From Sabellastarte sp. h YS-2021 (Eukaryota; Annelida; Polychaeta; Sabellida; Sabellidae): a stretch of 64,000 nt of DNA. Below the pieces are notes generated by a model. It was not told where the DNA came from, did no database searches, and saw only the letters and a program-made list of their open reading frames with translations. A program made the translations under genes and the position numbers. The DNA is taken from the NCBI GenBank assembly GCA_964017235.1, contig OZ024938.1, positions 47,032,332-47,096,331 of the forward strand. The letters run 5' to 3'. Of this stretch, positions 1 to 13,600 are shown one piece after another; positions within the stretch are counted from its first letter, which is position 1; every line of letters begins with the position of its first letter.

Positions 1-465
1 ATTATTTGGCGTATGCCCCTTTTACACTACAGTCGGTACATCATGCTGTGACCGGTGATTTCAGGTGGTGGAACCACCTCCCAGGTTGCCCCATTTTTCT
101 GATGGTATTTAATGCGACTGTCCTTCTATTGACATGTCACGGTGGTTCCAACGGTCTATACACAGTAACACAGGTTTTGCCCAAGGTTTCTCACCGTCTT
201 TGGCGGTGAGGCATTGTCCTTGTTCTGATGTCCAATGTTTTCCTACATTCTGCATTTGGTAACATGTGCTACCCTCACGGTCAGATAAGGTAATGCAAGG
301 TTCCAAAAGATTTTCTGTTGGTGATGTATGTTTGTTGTACTATCGTGCCACTGTACTGGCAGTCACTTCTCGGCTGTGGTACAGTCCCCAAATGACTATA
401 AAACCATGAATCACAATCAACCACCATCATTTCTTCTGGTGACTTGAAGAGAGCAACATCGATAT

Positions 466-1664
466 GAATATTCAGCCAGCTGACAGATTAAGACGGCTTG
501 GTGCTATGCTGCAACTTCAGAATGATAGACTTATGCAAAAAAATTTCAGTTCACCTTCATTTGATCTGTCCTCGGGGCATAGGCGTCCCAGATAATGTTA
601 GGTTAGAAACTGGATCCTGGAGAGGCCACTGTTTGGCCAGTATGAAGTTTTGATGGACCAGCAGATGAATTCTTACGTATATGGGTACAGATATTTTGTC
701 AGATTACCTCCAGACCTCTTCACAGAGATCATGGAAAGAGTGGGCCCTGAAACAGAAGACAAGATTTCGTGAGCCACTTCCAGTAGGGTTGAAGGTAGCC
801 ATCACCCTCAGATACCTGGCCACAGGGGACTCCTACAAGAGCCTGATCTATGGCTTCAGGGTGACTTTCAACACCATATTGCTGTTTGTGCCAGAGGTGT
901 GTGAGGCCATCTACCAGATTGGTATGAGAAGGCACATCACTTTGGCCTGAGGTGGAACTTTCACCATGCTGTGGGAGCCCTAGATGGAAAGCATGTGGCC
1001 ATGAGATTCACAGGCAGTCAGGGTCTAGATATTACAACTACAAGGGTTTCTATTCGGCGGTGCTGGACTACAAGTTTCTGTGGGCAGATGTGGGGAGTAA
1101 TGGGTGTTGTTCAGATGCCCAGATCAATGATTGCCAGCTGAGGCAGAGCGTTATGGATGGGACCATAGGTTTTTCGGATGCTGAACTGCTGCCAGGTGAA
1201 GACAGGGACATGCCTTACTTTAAATTGGCAGATGATGCCTTTGCCCTGAGGACTTGGCTGATGAAGCCTTTTTCTGGTAGAAATTTTAATGATTAACAAC
1301 GCATCTTCAATTATAGACACTTCAGAGCCAGACGGGTGGTTGAGAATGCATTTGGAATGCTGGCCAATTACTTTAGATGCCTATTGACCACAATGAACCT
1401 GGAGCCACACAATGCCACGTCAGTGGTTTTGCTGTCTGTGACTCTGTACAACATAATTAGGACACATTATCGGGCAGACCATCAGGGACTAGCAGATGAA
1501 GAGGACAACAGGTGCCTGGAGGCAAGGTCAAGTTCTGTCTGATCTTGGGGCACTACAGTTGGGGAACCATGCTCAGTTTTGCAGCCAAGAGGCAGAGGGA
1601 GTATTTCATGCATTACTACAACAACGTCGTTGGGGCAGTTCCATGGCAGAATGACATGATTTAG
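466..1664 (+). pseudogene. Harbinger (HARBI1-like) DDE transposase, broken
   Basis: Translation in shifting frames follows the Harbinger nuclease in order. An N-terminal leader starts at 466. A helical region around 756-900 contains LRYLATGDSYKSL. The first catalytic Asp lies in GALDGKHV (about 970-995), the second in the SDAQ motif (about 1110), and the Glu in RVVENAFG (about 1333-1356). The C-terminus ends with a TAG at 1662-1664. Stops near 592, 765 and 1294, plus at least three frameshifts, interrupt it, so no intact protein can be made. In this family the protein cuts and joins the transposon ends with the help of the MADF-like partner encoded at the other end of the element. Confidence 0.85.
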
Positions 1665-1729
1665 TTCATGGACATTTATGAACTTTATAACTTGATTCTT
1701 GTTGCTAGTTACTGTGTTCACTTTCATTG

Positions 1730-4440
1730 TTATAAGTATTAAGTACTATAAAGTAATTTGATAAATGCCAATTTTATTTTTTCTGATGACATTGTAGAAT
1801 GGATAGTACACCAATAAAGTTTTCCTGGTAAAGTTCAACATTTTCCAATAAAGACATAAAGATCAGCACTTACTGATTTTGTCAAAGGTCACACTGGAGG
1901 TCATATTAGGGCATTGCTCCCATGTATTATTTTCAATCCATCTGTTTCACAAAGGCAATAGTAGATGTCATAAGGCAGGACAAATAATAAGTCAATTTTA
2001 TACATGTGTTACGTTTATTTATTTATCAAACATAAAATAAACAAAGTACAGAAACATAACAAAAAAGCATTAAAAAATAACCAAGTTCATTTACAAAAAG
2101 ACAAATCATAACAACAATAAAACCCAGTAAAAAGTAATTTAACATAAAACTGCCCAAAAAATATAACCAAGGTATCACAACTTATAAGAATTGAACTGCT
2201 ATATACTGAATGAACTGCTGTATAAACTGCACAAAGAAATTTTGAACCCTACATAAATCAGCCAAAGGAGGGAGTTAACCGAAATTAAAACAAAAATTGA
2301 ATAAACCCTAACATTTACAATTTGGAAAGGAAATCTAACAGAAGTAAAATTTTACACAAGTGACACTTAAGCCATAAGCTGTGGAGAACTTTGGGGCAGA
2401 AACTTTTTAAAAAGTGAAAACTTCAATAAAACATGACACTGCCTGAAAGTGACACTGTGAAAATAAAGTTAAAATGTACATTTGTGAAATGTACAAATCA
2501 ATTACAAAGTAGGGCTGAGATGGATATGACTAATAAGTGTTACCCATTACAGTAGTGTAAGCAGTACACCCTGAGTATAAAGTTACCACTCAGAAAAAAA
2601 ATGTATACCTAAAAGGTGTTTAAAGTAGTCTTGTAACACATGATAAGCCAACGACTACTTAGCCAGCTTATAACTTAAGCTGTAAAGATAATGCTACATT
2701 TACCAGCAGTAGTACTGTCGACTGTGAAAAGCCACTAATGCTCCAACTCAAAAACAAACCACACAAAGCCTAACATTACTACTGACAGCTGACCATACAC
2801 GAGATAACAAAAGTGAAAATAAAGTGAAATAAGCCAACAGTTAAAACCATAAGCAAACAAATGATCAAGTGTGAAACTGAAAAAGACATGCACCCTGGGC
2901 CAACATAAACACTACCAGCTGTAACAAAGTAACATGTAAAGTTAAAAGTTACAGTAACACAAACAGTAGTAATATCAGATGTAATATACCATAAATGTTT
3001 AAACCTTCAAAGCAAAAGCCACACAAACAATATTACTACTACCAGTTTCAACCACATGATATGTTAAGAAATAAAACACATAGGCCGACAGTTTAAACTG
3101 GTAGCTGCAAAATTCTTACTCAAAGTCTTACTGAAAAATAATCACAAGTCAGCTGTAAGCAAAGTTACTCATCATACTTAAAGTGAAAGACCAACAGTAG
3201 TACTAACAGCACTGAAAAACAACTAGGCTTACATTTGCTAAACTTAAACACATCAGTCAGAAACCACTAAGCTTACACATGCCAAACTTAAACACGTCAG
3301 TCAGAAACCACTAGGTTTACACATGTCAAACTTAAACATAGCAGTCCGAAAACCACTAGGCTTACACATGCTAAACTTAACCATAAGTGCTACTATCAGA
3401 TGTAAGAAAAAAATACAGGCCAACAGCACCAACTGTCAGCAACGACTGATGAAGAAGTACTTAAACATTACTCTAGGCCAACAGTAACACCGTTAGCAGT
3501 AACCAAGTTACTCTTAAAAATTAAAGTTACAATAAACACTGACAGTAGTACTTAAGCTGAAAAACCTCAAATATTACAAACCACACACAAGCAAGGCCAA
3601 AGGTACTACTGGCAGTTAGTAATAACTAACACAAGATAAGAAATCTTACAAGTTAATTAAAAATATAAGAACATGTCAGTTATAAAGTAATTTAAATATA
3701 CATAGGTCCAAATAAAATAATTACTTTAAGGCTAGTATTAAAATAACAATGATAGTAGGCAACAGACATTAAAGACCCATAACACTGTGCATCATGATTA
3801 CAAGCTTAGAGTTATAGGCAATTCAGACCAACTAAAAATCTGCACCAAATACAATGGAAGCAAAGTGAACCCAAGAGGTATTTGAAAAAAATAAATGTAC
3901 TTTGAGGTCTTAATCTTACACCAGAATAAAAATGCCACTTTTCAGGGACACCTTCATTTGGGTGCAGGTGCTACATTCAAAAAATCTCAAAATATATTCA
4001 TTGATTTCAATCACCTTTTGGATTTACTATGTTTCCATTATATTTGGTGACAGACAATTGGTGGAAATGAATGTTGACAGAGAAAATTAAACTAAACATT
4101 TTGTTAACCAAATCAACAAGAAAAAGTAAGTGTGAAATAACCTACAATCATTTCAGTGTCATCACCTCTAACTCTAAACTTTGTCCCACATTCCACAGTG
4201 TTCTAAACCTTTAATGACCAAAGGCGAAAAAAATGACTGAAATAAATCACTGATTGCCCTCTAGTAGTGCAGTTGGGGTAACATAGTAGAGGCAACCGCT
4301 AAAAGGTTCAGCAAAACATGTCACAGAATACTGTGACAGGTTGGTGGGTGCCTCTGTTGTGATGACCCAGATCTGAGACTCAGAAGCAACAGCCGTGCAG
4401 GGTATGACACCTTGGGAACAATGGGCACCTGTTAGGCCTG
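1730..4440. other. A-rich non-coding interior of the Harbinger element
   Basis: No coding sequence is recognisable here. The strand shown is A-rich, with recurring short phrases such as ACAGTAGTACTAACAGC and AAACTTAAACA. A tandem block sits at 3227-3395. It separates the transposase from the accessory gene. Confidence 0.6.
3227..3395. repeat. Tandem repeat, about 53-bp unit, about three copies
   Basis: Units of the form CTTACACATGCTAAACTTAA followed by ACACGTCAGTCAGAAACCAC recur three times, with a partial fourth and a few substitutions. They lie inside the Harbinger element. Confidence 0.75.
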
Positions 4441-4545
4441 AGACATGGCAACACCTATCAGAACGTTACACAAGATGTACTGTGGCTCCATCTGTACAGT
4501 AGCACTCTGCCTTTATGGCAGCAGACTGATTAACGTAATGTGTGA

Positions 4546-6080
4546 TCATCTGATACGACTGATCCTGGAACGACCTCCAAAAGACGGGTCAATGTCCTTC
4601 ACATTTGCCTCCATCCAAAGGCACCAGGCTTTCTTCACATTGGAACTGGAAGCAGAAAAGCTACTGTCAATCTGGTCCAAGGTGCCCTTGGTCTGTTCAT
4701 TGCTCTCCTTCGGGAGATTTGAAATCCCTTCAGTGTCCCCACTCTCCTTGCTGGACCTCTTGGTGGTCAAACGGGTAATCTGGTCAACCAACCCTGCCAA
4801 CACCTCTTCCTCACCATCAATGGTACCACCAGAGCCAAGAGAACTGCTAGAGTGTTGCGGAACAAGTAAAGGTGGTACTGGATCAGTGGCAACAGAAGAC
4901 GCGGAACCTGCAGCAGCAGCTGATACAGCACTTATAGATGCAGGTTTCAACTGAAAATACAAGAAACAAATTCAATTATATGTTGCTAGACCTGAAGGAC
5001 ATGGAAGGTAATTCACAGAAGGACATGACTCCAACACTTGCATCTGCCTGTACCTAAAAAAGGTTCTAGGGAAAAAATGTAAAAACACATACATATAGCA
5101 ATACAGCAAAAAGTACACATAGTTTATTAACAACTAATTAACATTAACAAATTTACATAGCATTTAAGAGTTTAACATATTGACATTTATATTTACACAT
5201 TGCACAGCTGCTAATAAAGTGTCGTGTATGTTGATGTATAAATTTGATACTTACAGAACAAGTCTGCCGACTAGGCATGCAGGCTATGTGCATCTCTAGG
5301 AACTGTAACTTCTCAAGGATGTACTTATCACGATCTGTCAATTCACGTGCACCATCCCCTGAATGATGCCCTGTAAACTTGCCAAATCTTGTGTGCACGC
5401 TTTTCCACCAAACCTTGAGGCCTTCAAATGTAACAGCAAAAACAATGATAAACATGTTTAGTACTGCTATACTTTCAGTAACCTTATCTATACATTCTGC
5501 ATCGTATAAAGAACACATTAGCATACACATTGCAGATTTACAATAAATTTAATTATTTAAATAATACAGTGAGCAGGGTCCACAGTAGTAGGGCAAGTCA
5601 CCATTTATTGCTACATCATTCACCATGTATACTGATCACTTAATGAGTTCTGCTGCGGTTATGCAGCATTTAATGGCTGTTAAACATATATCTATACACT
5701 CACAGTGATGTACAACTTATAATTATATATGGAAAAAATATTAGAAAATTATTTAAAAATTTAAAAACAATTTTAAAAATTAAAAAAAAAATACTCACCA
5801 GTCATATCCATCTCAGCAGCTTTTTTGCCAAAAGCCTAGATCTCTTCTGAGTATCTTTGTAATCACTCAAACCTTTCGGGTACAAGAAAGGGGACTCCCT
5901 AATTGAATTTATCAACACATCTTCTGTTTCAGTAGACATAATATTGTCAGTTTCAGTTGGTACGCCTCTTTTTTTTAACAGTTTCTTGGGATAACACCTC
6001 CTCAGACTCAGCAGTTGCCAGGTTACTACTGTATCACTGTCACTATTGTCATTATCAGTAACAACAGGCATGGGTTTGCG
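4546..6080 (-). pseudogene. Harbinger accessory protein, MADF-like DNA-binding domain, broken
   Basis: Read on the - strand there are three coding blocks. The first, 6071-5802, begins with acidic residues and contains the start of a MADF-like domain (TEDVLINSIRESPFLYP). The second, about 5440-5250, continues it with GLKVWWKSVHTRFGKF and LTDRDKYILEKLQFL. The third, 4962-4546, is Ser/Ala-rich and ends in a charged helix. Donor-like GTGAGT near 5797 and GTAAGT near 5253 suggest introns. A one-base change in an A-run near 5820 shifts the frame just before the first donor. In Harbingers this type of protein binds the transposon ends and brings the transposase to the nucleus. The exon borders are my estimate. 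Confidence 0.65.
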
Positions 6081-7051
6081 AGTGCGATTTCTTCTTGGTC
6101 CTGGGCATCTTGCGTAATACTTGAACGAGTTAATTCATGAAATAAAAGTCCAGAAATATATAAATAAAATAATATAAAGTTCCTGCTCCAAAGTTCCTTG
6201 CACAGCTTCCAAAATGGCCACCCGAATGAACACACATCAATCAGTGAGCATACCCTATTACCAAATATGGTGGTTGTGTTGTTCAGTATTTCACCTTCCG
6301 GAAAACTTTGACAACCAAATTGTAACAGATGCAGAGCCTTCAGTCACCCTCGAATACCTTGTGTAGAACTTGTGTAACAGTGGCATATCAGAAGCTTGAC
6401 AGTAATTCACCATCCCCCACCATGGAGACACCCAGGCAAACCTTATTTGACATTGTGTAACTGCGTAAAAAATAGTGTGCACAGTCTGCCACTGACAGGG
6501 ACTGACAGGTACAGTGATGTGCACGGTGGTAGTTCTGACATAGGATGGTGATTGACAATGACTGATGGGAAACTTCCCAGAGGTGGAAATTTAAAACTTT
6601 TGAAATGTCTGAGAGACGCAGTATGTTTTGGATGGTCAGCAAGGACTCAAACAGACGACAGGTGGTGATCCAAGGACAGGGATGTTTCATCAGTATCACC
6701 GTGAGTGATACTGCCTGTAATGTAAAAGGGGTATTATGTTAAAAATGTATGAGCCACAAAAGCTAATAACAAATGATTGAAATAAAAGATTCCATGCCAC
6801 AATGCACATAATTTCAATTCTATATGTTAAATGTACATCTTTTGTTAAATAGTTCAATTTATAGCATATTTTAGCTGTTGATATGTGTTTTTGAGGTTTC
6901 ATTTGTATCCACTAGGTGTTTACCACATGGTAAACTTAAATGAAGTAAAAAAATATCAGACAGAAAATATATCCCTCAATTTGAAGATTTATATGACAAA
7001 ATGCATAAATGATTCGGGCCACTGGTGGGTATAATCAGTTATGGTACAGCC

Positions 7052-9551
7052 TGTAACAACTTATTTTGTATCAACGACTTATTTTGTATTACCTGACTTA
7101 TTTTGTATCACTGTTTGATGTATTTTGTATTATTGACTTATTTTGTAGTAAAATTGCCTTATTTGTATTACTTGGCCGACTTATTTCATATCAGCAGTTG
7201 ACTTAATATGTTACAAAACGGTGCACAGGATTTTGCAGTATTTCAGGGTGATACAAATAAGTCAATAATACAAAATAAGTTGCTCTATAGACAACTTGTT
7301 TTGTATCACTGACTTATTTTGTAGTAATTTCAATTCACCTTGTATAGTGCCTTGTCTCCATCAAAGGATGGACTCAAAGCAATTTAATCCTTACTCTGCT
7401 CAATCTTGTAGTCCATTTACCATTTGCCTGATAGTAATTCTTATTTTCAGTGATGACATTTCACAGAGATATAATTGTTTAGTATATTGAAAATTATATC
7501 TGCATCTGTAAATGAATTTGAGTTTGGTGTTAAATCTTGGACTGGAATATAGTTGTGGAAGAATGAATGCCCTTGTTGAATCAGATAAAGTTAACATATA
7601 GAGACCACAGATTTGGTTTATCGGTAGAAACACTAGCATAAAAAGGTTAAAAAGTTTAAACTGGTAGCAACAAACATGTTGTATTCCAATAGCATAAGAG
7701 ATGCCCAGATGCCACAACCTTGGGAAAAATCAATGAACTCCACGAGATTAGATCTTAAAATGTACACTTTGTATACTCAAGAAACATCTGCCTAAATATC
7801 ATATTCATGTTCAACATTACAGAGTGAAACTTATAGGGAGCATTGATGTAAGACTATGCAATACAATACACCTCTCCCCCAGCCAATGTTCATGTGCGGT
7901 ATCAACTTTTGAAAGACTATAAAGGTCAGCATTGCTATGGCAAGGTCAAAGGCCAACATGTTAGACTGCACAATGCTAACCTACACTTCCTAACCAATAT
8001 CCCAACCAAGTATCAACCTCCTACACCTTACAGTTTAAAAGATATGGGCTGGATAAGATTTTAAAGATCAAAGTCGCTACAACAAGGTCAAATCAAGGTC
8101 ATACTATGATGTTGCAGGCCTAAACTCCCTAACCAGTGTCTTTCAATGTCTCTATCAAGGCTCAACATCCTACCCCTTATGGTTTATGAGATACAGCAGG
8201 GACAAGTCAATACTGAACCAGTCCACCTCCTTGACCAAGATACTGCCCAACTGCCCAACCTGACACCATGGGTAACAACAATACCTGCACAGTGTAAAAA
8301 CTACATATATCCCAAATTCTATCATGCAAAGTATCCAATTCTATACACAACAGGCAAATGATAATCACATGTCAGCTCAGCATTATTCAATAGAATATAG
8401 AGAAGGTGGCAAATGTGTTTATCCATTGGTAAGATTAAGCAGTTTTGTATGTATCAGAAAAAAAACAAGAAAGTCGTTGCAAATACTTAAATCATTTGGG
8501 ATAAATACAATTCTTATGTGCTAAGTACCATTGTAAGAAGTCCTTGTTCCACAAAATTATCATGAAAATTACATGAAAAGGATGAAAAAAAAATAATGTC
8601 AACTTTTAAATTGTACACAAACAAATTCATCCACAAAATGATCATAGAATAAATGTCATTTTCCTTCATAATAAAATTCTTTAAGGTCTAATTGCCTTGA
8701 AAATTGATTGCTGATTGACAAGTTCCTATTATACAGTTGTGTAACAATTGCTTATTTTTATCAAAACAAAATGTTCATGCACCTTTCTGAATATTTAGGA
8801 AATACCATTGTAATCCATGCTGTAATATTCTTATAATTTTCAATGACACTGGTTAATTACATGCAACTTTACAAACCCTTCTAAAGAAAATAATACACCG
8901 TATATCATTGTGACAAAATCATAATATACCAAAAGCCATTCATTAACATTATTTCTAAAATATTCTTAAGATGGTAAACCAATTAAACTCAACTTCACAT
9001 AATTCTACCCAGGCATTTCTGAGAAAAACAAGGATCTTCAATTTGCAGTAGGAATGGCTACACATCCGAGGAAAATTGTATGGTCTTTCATGGAATGGCT
9101 AATAAGAGGCAAATATTTTAAAATTATAACAATTTAGATGTATTTTCTAACTTGTGATGTTTTAGTGTAATTTATGCAAAAGTCTTATTGCAACATAAAA
9201 ATAATAAATAAAGAAAGAGTTCCACAGTTTTAAAAACAAAATTTCTTACACAGTTTGGAGTTTTATACCCTGATAATATAAAATAAATCAGTGATACAAA
9301 ACAAGTTGTCTATAGAGCAGCTTGTTTTGTATTATCGACTTATTTTGTGTCACCCTGAAATCTTGTCAAAATTCTGCGCACCGTTTTGTAACATATTAAG
9401 TCAACTGCTAATACAAAATAAGTCGGCGAAGTAGTACAAAATAAGGCAATTTTACTACAAAATAAGTTGGTAATACAAAATAAGTCAAAAATTGATACAA
9501 AATAAGTCAGGTAATACAAAATAAGTCGTTGATACAAAATAAGTTGTTACA
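7052..9551. mobile_element. Foldback element with 270-bp inverted arms of iterated motifs
   Basis: The left arm (7052-7326) and the reverse complement of the right arm (9280-9551) match almost throughout, starting TGTAACAACTTATTTTGTAT in both. Each arm is largely made of about seven copies of ACTTATTTTGTAT with 3-8 bp spacers. Each arm also contains a unique stretch (ATATGTTACAAAACGGTGC) and an inner small palindrome. The loop (7327-9279) has no convincing gene. It contains about two units of the 145-bp repeat that is tandem at 40950. I see no clear target duplication. Confidence 0.8.
7917..8210 (-). repeat. Two diverged units of the 145-bp repeat family
   Basis: Read on the - strand, this matches the tandem units at 40950-41390, sharing phrases such as ATAAGGTGTAGGAAGTTGAT (diverged) and the AAGGTCA clusters. 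It lies inside the loop of the foldback element at 7052-9551. Confidence 0.7.
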
Positions 9552-10570
9552 TGGCCTAATTTCTTTCATCTGATGCCCGAAAGCAAAAACAATGCAGTGC
9601 AAATGTATACCAGAGTATTCTGCTGATATTGCTCTTGGACGACATTTTGGAGTCAAGTCCGTCCCTGACAAGGTACCTTCTGGAAGTGAGTCTTTCCATT
9701 TTTGCAGCATCACAATAAAAGCCACCCTTTGGTGTGGTTACCTTGCATTTGCTGATCTGTAACAAGGTTACAGGCTGTAGTTGTATTGTATCTTTTTACT
9801 CAGTATAATATCTTGTTGTCCTTCAGGACTCAAAGTGCTACTTGACCTATCCCCACTCCATAAGTACAGCCCTTGTTCTTAAGTGACAATCATTCCCTGT
9901 CTGAAAGATAGAGGCTCAAGGATGACCATTTATCATTGTCATTGTCATGTTATCATTGAGGTTCTTTAGTCTGCTTCTGTGTATAGGGCCCAACAACAGA
10001 CTACCACGATTTTAAATGGTCATACGAGTCACTATGTATCTGTCTGTACGCGGGTTCAAATCCATGCCCTCTGTGTCCCTAGGCTGGTGTGTTACCCACT
10101 AGGCTACAAGGGCACAGATGTTAAAGACCTGCAGGGACATCAGAGCATCTAAATGGATAAGTGTCAGCTGTTCTTGAATAATACATACTGTAATTTATAA
10201 TTAATAAACTTATTCATGTGATATAAATGTTCATATTCATTTTTGGTGAGCTTTAGAAAAACTTCATGCGAAGACAAAGGAGAACATGATCCGTGTCATT
10301 TGTTTGGTTTATCATTAAAAAACATCTTTGTATTTACCTTTCACTCTGTCATAGTCATTGGACTATCAGTTATAAATCTTCTGACAGTGGCGTAAGAGTT
10401 TTCATAAATAAATAAGCTTGATATAAATATTCCAATAAATTTATCAGTTATTTATTTGGTTGCTAACAACAATGTTTCTGTATCACAGGAAGCATTTATG
10501 TTTTAGGCTGCTGAAGAAATTCTAATTTAAACTATAAATCCATAACATGTACAGTGATATTTCATTGCAG
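9552..10570. other. Intergenic region upstream of gene 1
   Basis: AT-rich spacer. It contains a tRNA-like SINE fragment near 10040-10115 and no coding region I can support. A splice-acceptor-like TTCATTGCAG ends at 10570, so a non-coding first exon of gene 1 may lie in this stretch. Confidence 0.5.
10040..10115 (-). repeat. tRNA-derived SINE fragment
   Basis: On the - strand, an A-box-like TAGCCTAGTGGGTAA is followed at tRNA-like spacing by a B-box-like GGATTTGAACCC. The rest does not fold as a functional tRNA. Confidence 0.45.
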
Positions 10571-10616
10571 GTTCGAAAATGTTGAAGAAGAGAAAGTAGT
10601 ACTTTAATAATTGAGA

Positions 10617-13600
10617 ATGATGGGCTTTACTTTTATCTTAGCACTTGTAAGTAATAGATTTGTTTGTTTTCATATTTAATTATCGGGAAAGAGATTAGCA
10701 ACTAATAAAATGGTAACAAGTTGATTACAGTAATGATGAAATTTATTGACTGCATGTTATATATTTTACTGTGTTTTATTCTTAATCTTTGAAACGGTAA
10801 AGGACTTAATGTTACTTATTGATATAATCAGAAATATTTTCTTTCATGTACCTGTTTATTAATCATATCAACTGAACCAATACCTGTCCATAAGTCCATA
10901 TAATTTCATCTGTTTTAAAGTGATTAAATATCATTGGTATAATTTTCATTAACATGGTCACTGCTATAAAGATTTTCAAAGACATATATTCAAGTTGCAT
11001 TACAATGCTTGTTGTCACATAAAACAGTTTGGTACTAGGGCTAGCTTACAAACAATATTGGTGAAGTCTTTCATTATCCATTTTTGTAAATATATATTCT
11101 TCTAGATATCAATTGTAACTTAACATTTTGTGGATGAAGCAATGCAACAAAATACTATTACTGGATATTGCTTGTAGAATAAGGCTTTTATATATAGGTT
11201 ACTGGTCAAGTAAGTGTCCAATTTGGAAAACAACGGACTGTTTACGAGGTTCGGAAGGAACTGACATATATATGACAGTAACGAGGCTATTAACCTATTT
11301 AAATTACACCTCTTCCTTAATTTATAAGTTTTAATATGTCGTTTAACATCATAACTTTTCATTTCTATATTCCTGGTGTGTATTTTTTTCGCTTTTTATG
11401 ATCAATTTATAAATGTAAAAGGTTTCTGTGGAAATGTGTTAGAAAGACTTCTACATATAGTCAAAATCACGAAGTGGCCAACAGTGAAAGATATTGGACA
11501 CTTTCAACAAAAGCTCGCATAGGTATAATTTAATGAGATGTAATGCCCGAGTCACACTGCAGGCAGGGGTGCCTATGTTTATCGGTATTTTATATAATGC
11601 CTGTTTTCTCCATATACTGCTGCACCATTGTGCCATAAAGTTTGCATAATGCAGCTTTCCTTGCTTTCCAAGACTATCTGGGCAGATGTTCAAAACTGTT
11701 CGAAATTCCTGCCTAATAGCTCAGTCACACTTTTCCAGTCATATATGTACATGTTGCTTTTCGCTTTGCGACCTCATTGATGCTCCAAAAAGAGACCCTT
11801 TATCTAGATTATAAACTTTGAAGAATGAGTGGCCCCAAATGTCTACACCATCCCTGTGGCTGTTCTGCCTTTTCTTCCACATCTGCGTTCCTCTTTCTGT
11901 TTCTCCAGTGAAGTTGAATGTTATATCTTATTTCAAATTAAATATTTGTAAGTAGGAAGTGTATGATTGTTGAAAGTGTTAAAGTATATATTAATATGGC
12001 CTTGTGGATATTAAAGAATAAAAGAATTTGCAATTTTTTAAAAAAATATTAATTACTTTGGCAGTTATAATTATCTTATCCACAGAAAAACATTGAAACC
12101 GATGATTTAATATATTAAAATACCTGTACCTTAAATTTAATATTCCTTGACTGCACCTTGAATTTAATACTCTTGTCATTTATGTATTCTAGAATGCAGT
12201 GTCAAGAAGGATAAAACTATTACCAAATCAGCTAGTCTAAACATGGAACTGTGGTTAAATAAATGATAATTCATTGATATCATGACACTGTATCAGCTGA
12301 CCTAAGTACTATTATTATTCTTTCACAAAAGTGTTTTTTCTGTATGAATTTTAGGTCTTTGGTAACCAGGTTATCTATGGAGCAAAAGGTGAGTTTCAGA
12401 ATTTGTTTTTAGTTACTGTTATTTTAAGGACTGGCCTGATTAATCTGAATTGGGGTAGCATTATAATTCTGTTTTAGATCTAGTCTTTATTTGGTGTTAA
12501 TGCTGCCCCTATGTTAAGCATAAATATTATGGAATATTTTTATTGTTCACAACAGTCACAATGTAACGATATTTTCTATGATTTCCTACCCGCCATATGT
12601 CACATTTGATCCAAATATCAGAACATATTAGGCCTCTGTATGTTATTTTGATATGCCCCAGTGCCCCTTAATATGGATACATTTTGCTGATTTTCTAAAT
12701 CAGGGAAATACAGATCAGAAAATAATTTGTTAAAATGTGACAGCGGCCCAAACACGTGTATTTCAGTGGAATTGGCAGGAAATATTCAATAAAATGGATA
12801 ATAAAAGTAAAAACTTTTGTATTAGACATATAAGGAAATAATATATCAGTCATGAAGTCTACAAAATTTTCATGTTCCACACTCGTATAGCCATCTCCAT
12901 TAGTGATATACCGTTGTATATGTTATCCTATCAGATATATAGGGGCCACGTTGGCAGAGTGGTAACACTCTGGCCTCCCACCTCTGAGATTGGAGTTCCA
13001 ATCCCGGCCTGACCTCATGTGGGAAAGCTGTTAGTTGCTTGCCGTTGGTGGGTAGTTTACAGTACAGAACCTTGACCAACTGTATGTACTGGTTTCCTCT
13101 GCCCATAAAACTACCCGTCGTGATGTGACCTATACAACGTGTTGAAAGCACCATTAAAACACAAATAATTCTAATTATTAGATACACAATAACATTTGTA
13201 GTTATTGTTACACTTTACAATAACACAGTTCTCGAAGGCTACATGGTTGCCAAGGATGGCTCAGTGTGCATCAAGACAGATGAAGTTTCGGGTGTTGTTG
13301 ATACCAGCAGTGTGTGCTGTCCAGTGGATGCTGATGAACTGGCCGGTTTATCCTGCACGCTGATTGCTATATATGATGGGACCACTGATGGTGTGTTATT
13401 ATGCTGTATATCACAAGCCAAAATCAAACTTAAATATAGTTCTTATTAGTGCTAACGTTAATTACCTTGTTATGCTGAGTATATAAATCTGAAAATAGTA
13501 AAATGCAATGTCATGTTTTCGTTAATTGACTATATTGCAATAATTAAGATTTGTCTTTGTCAGTAGCAACATATTCATAGGTGAGTTAGAGCAAATGCAA

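Larger units (their letters stand above)
14..6733 (+). mobile_element. PIF/Harbinger DNA transposon, near full length, decayed
   Basis: The ends form a terminal inverted repeat. The left end reads TGCCCCTTTTACACTACAG from 14. The right end, read on the other strand from 6733, begins TACCCCTTTTACATTACAG (17 of 19 identical). The flanking triplets are gta (11-13) and tta (6734-6736), close to the 3-bp TWA duplication typical of Harbinger. Inside are the two genes expected of an autonomous element, convergently arranged: a DDE transposase on the + strand and a MADF-like DNA-binding protein on the - strand, separated by about 2.9 kb of A-rich DNA. Both genes are broken, so the copy is probably immobile. 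Confidence 0.85.

Noticed and set aside
4445-4954. 169-residue open frame on the + strand
   Set aside because: It is the antisense of the Ser/Ala-rich block of the Harbinger accessory protein, which reads sensibly on the - strand.
10040-10115. Functional tRNA gene
   Set aside because: A- and B-box-like words are present, but acceptor and anticodon stems do not pair. The same reasoning applies to the other tRNA-like heads, which belong to SINEs.
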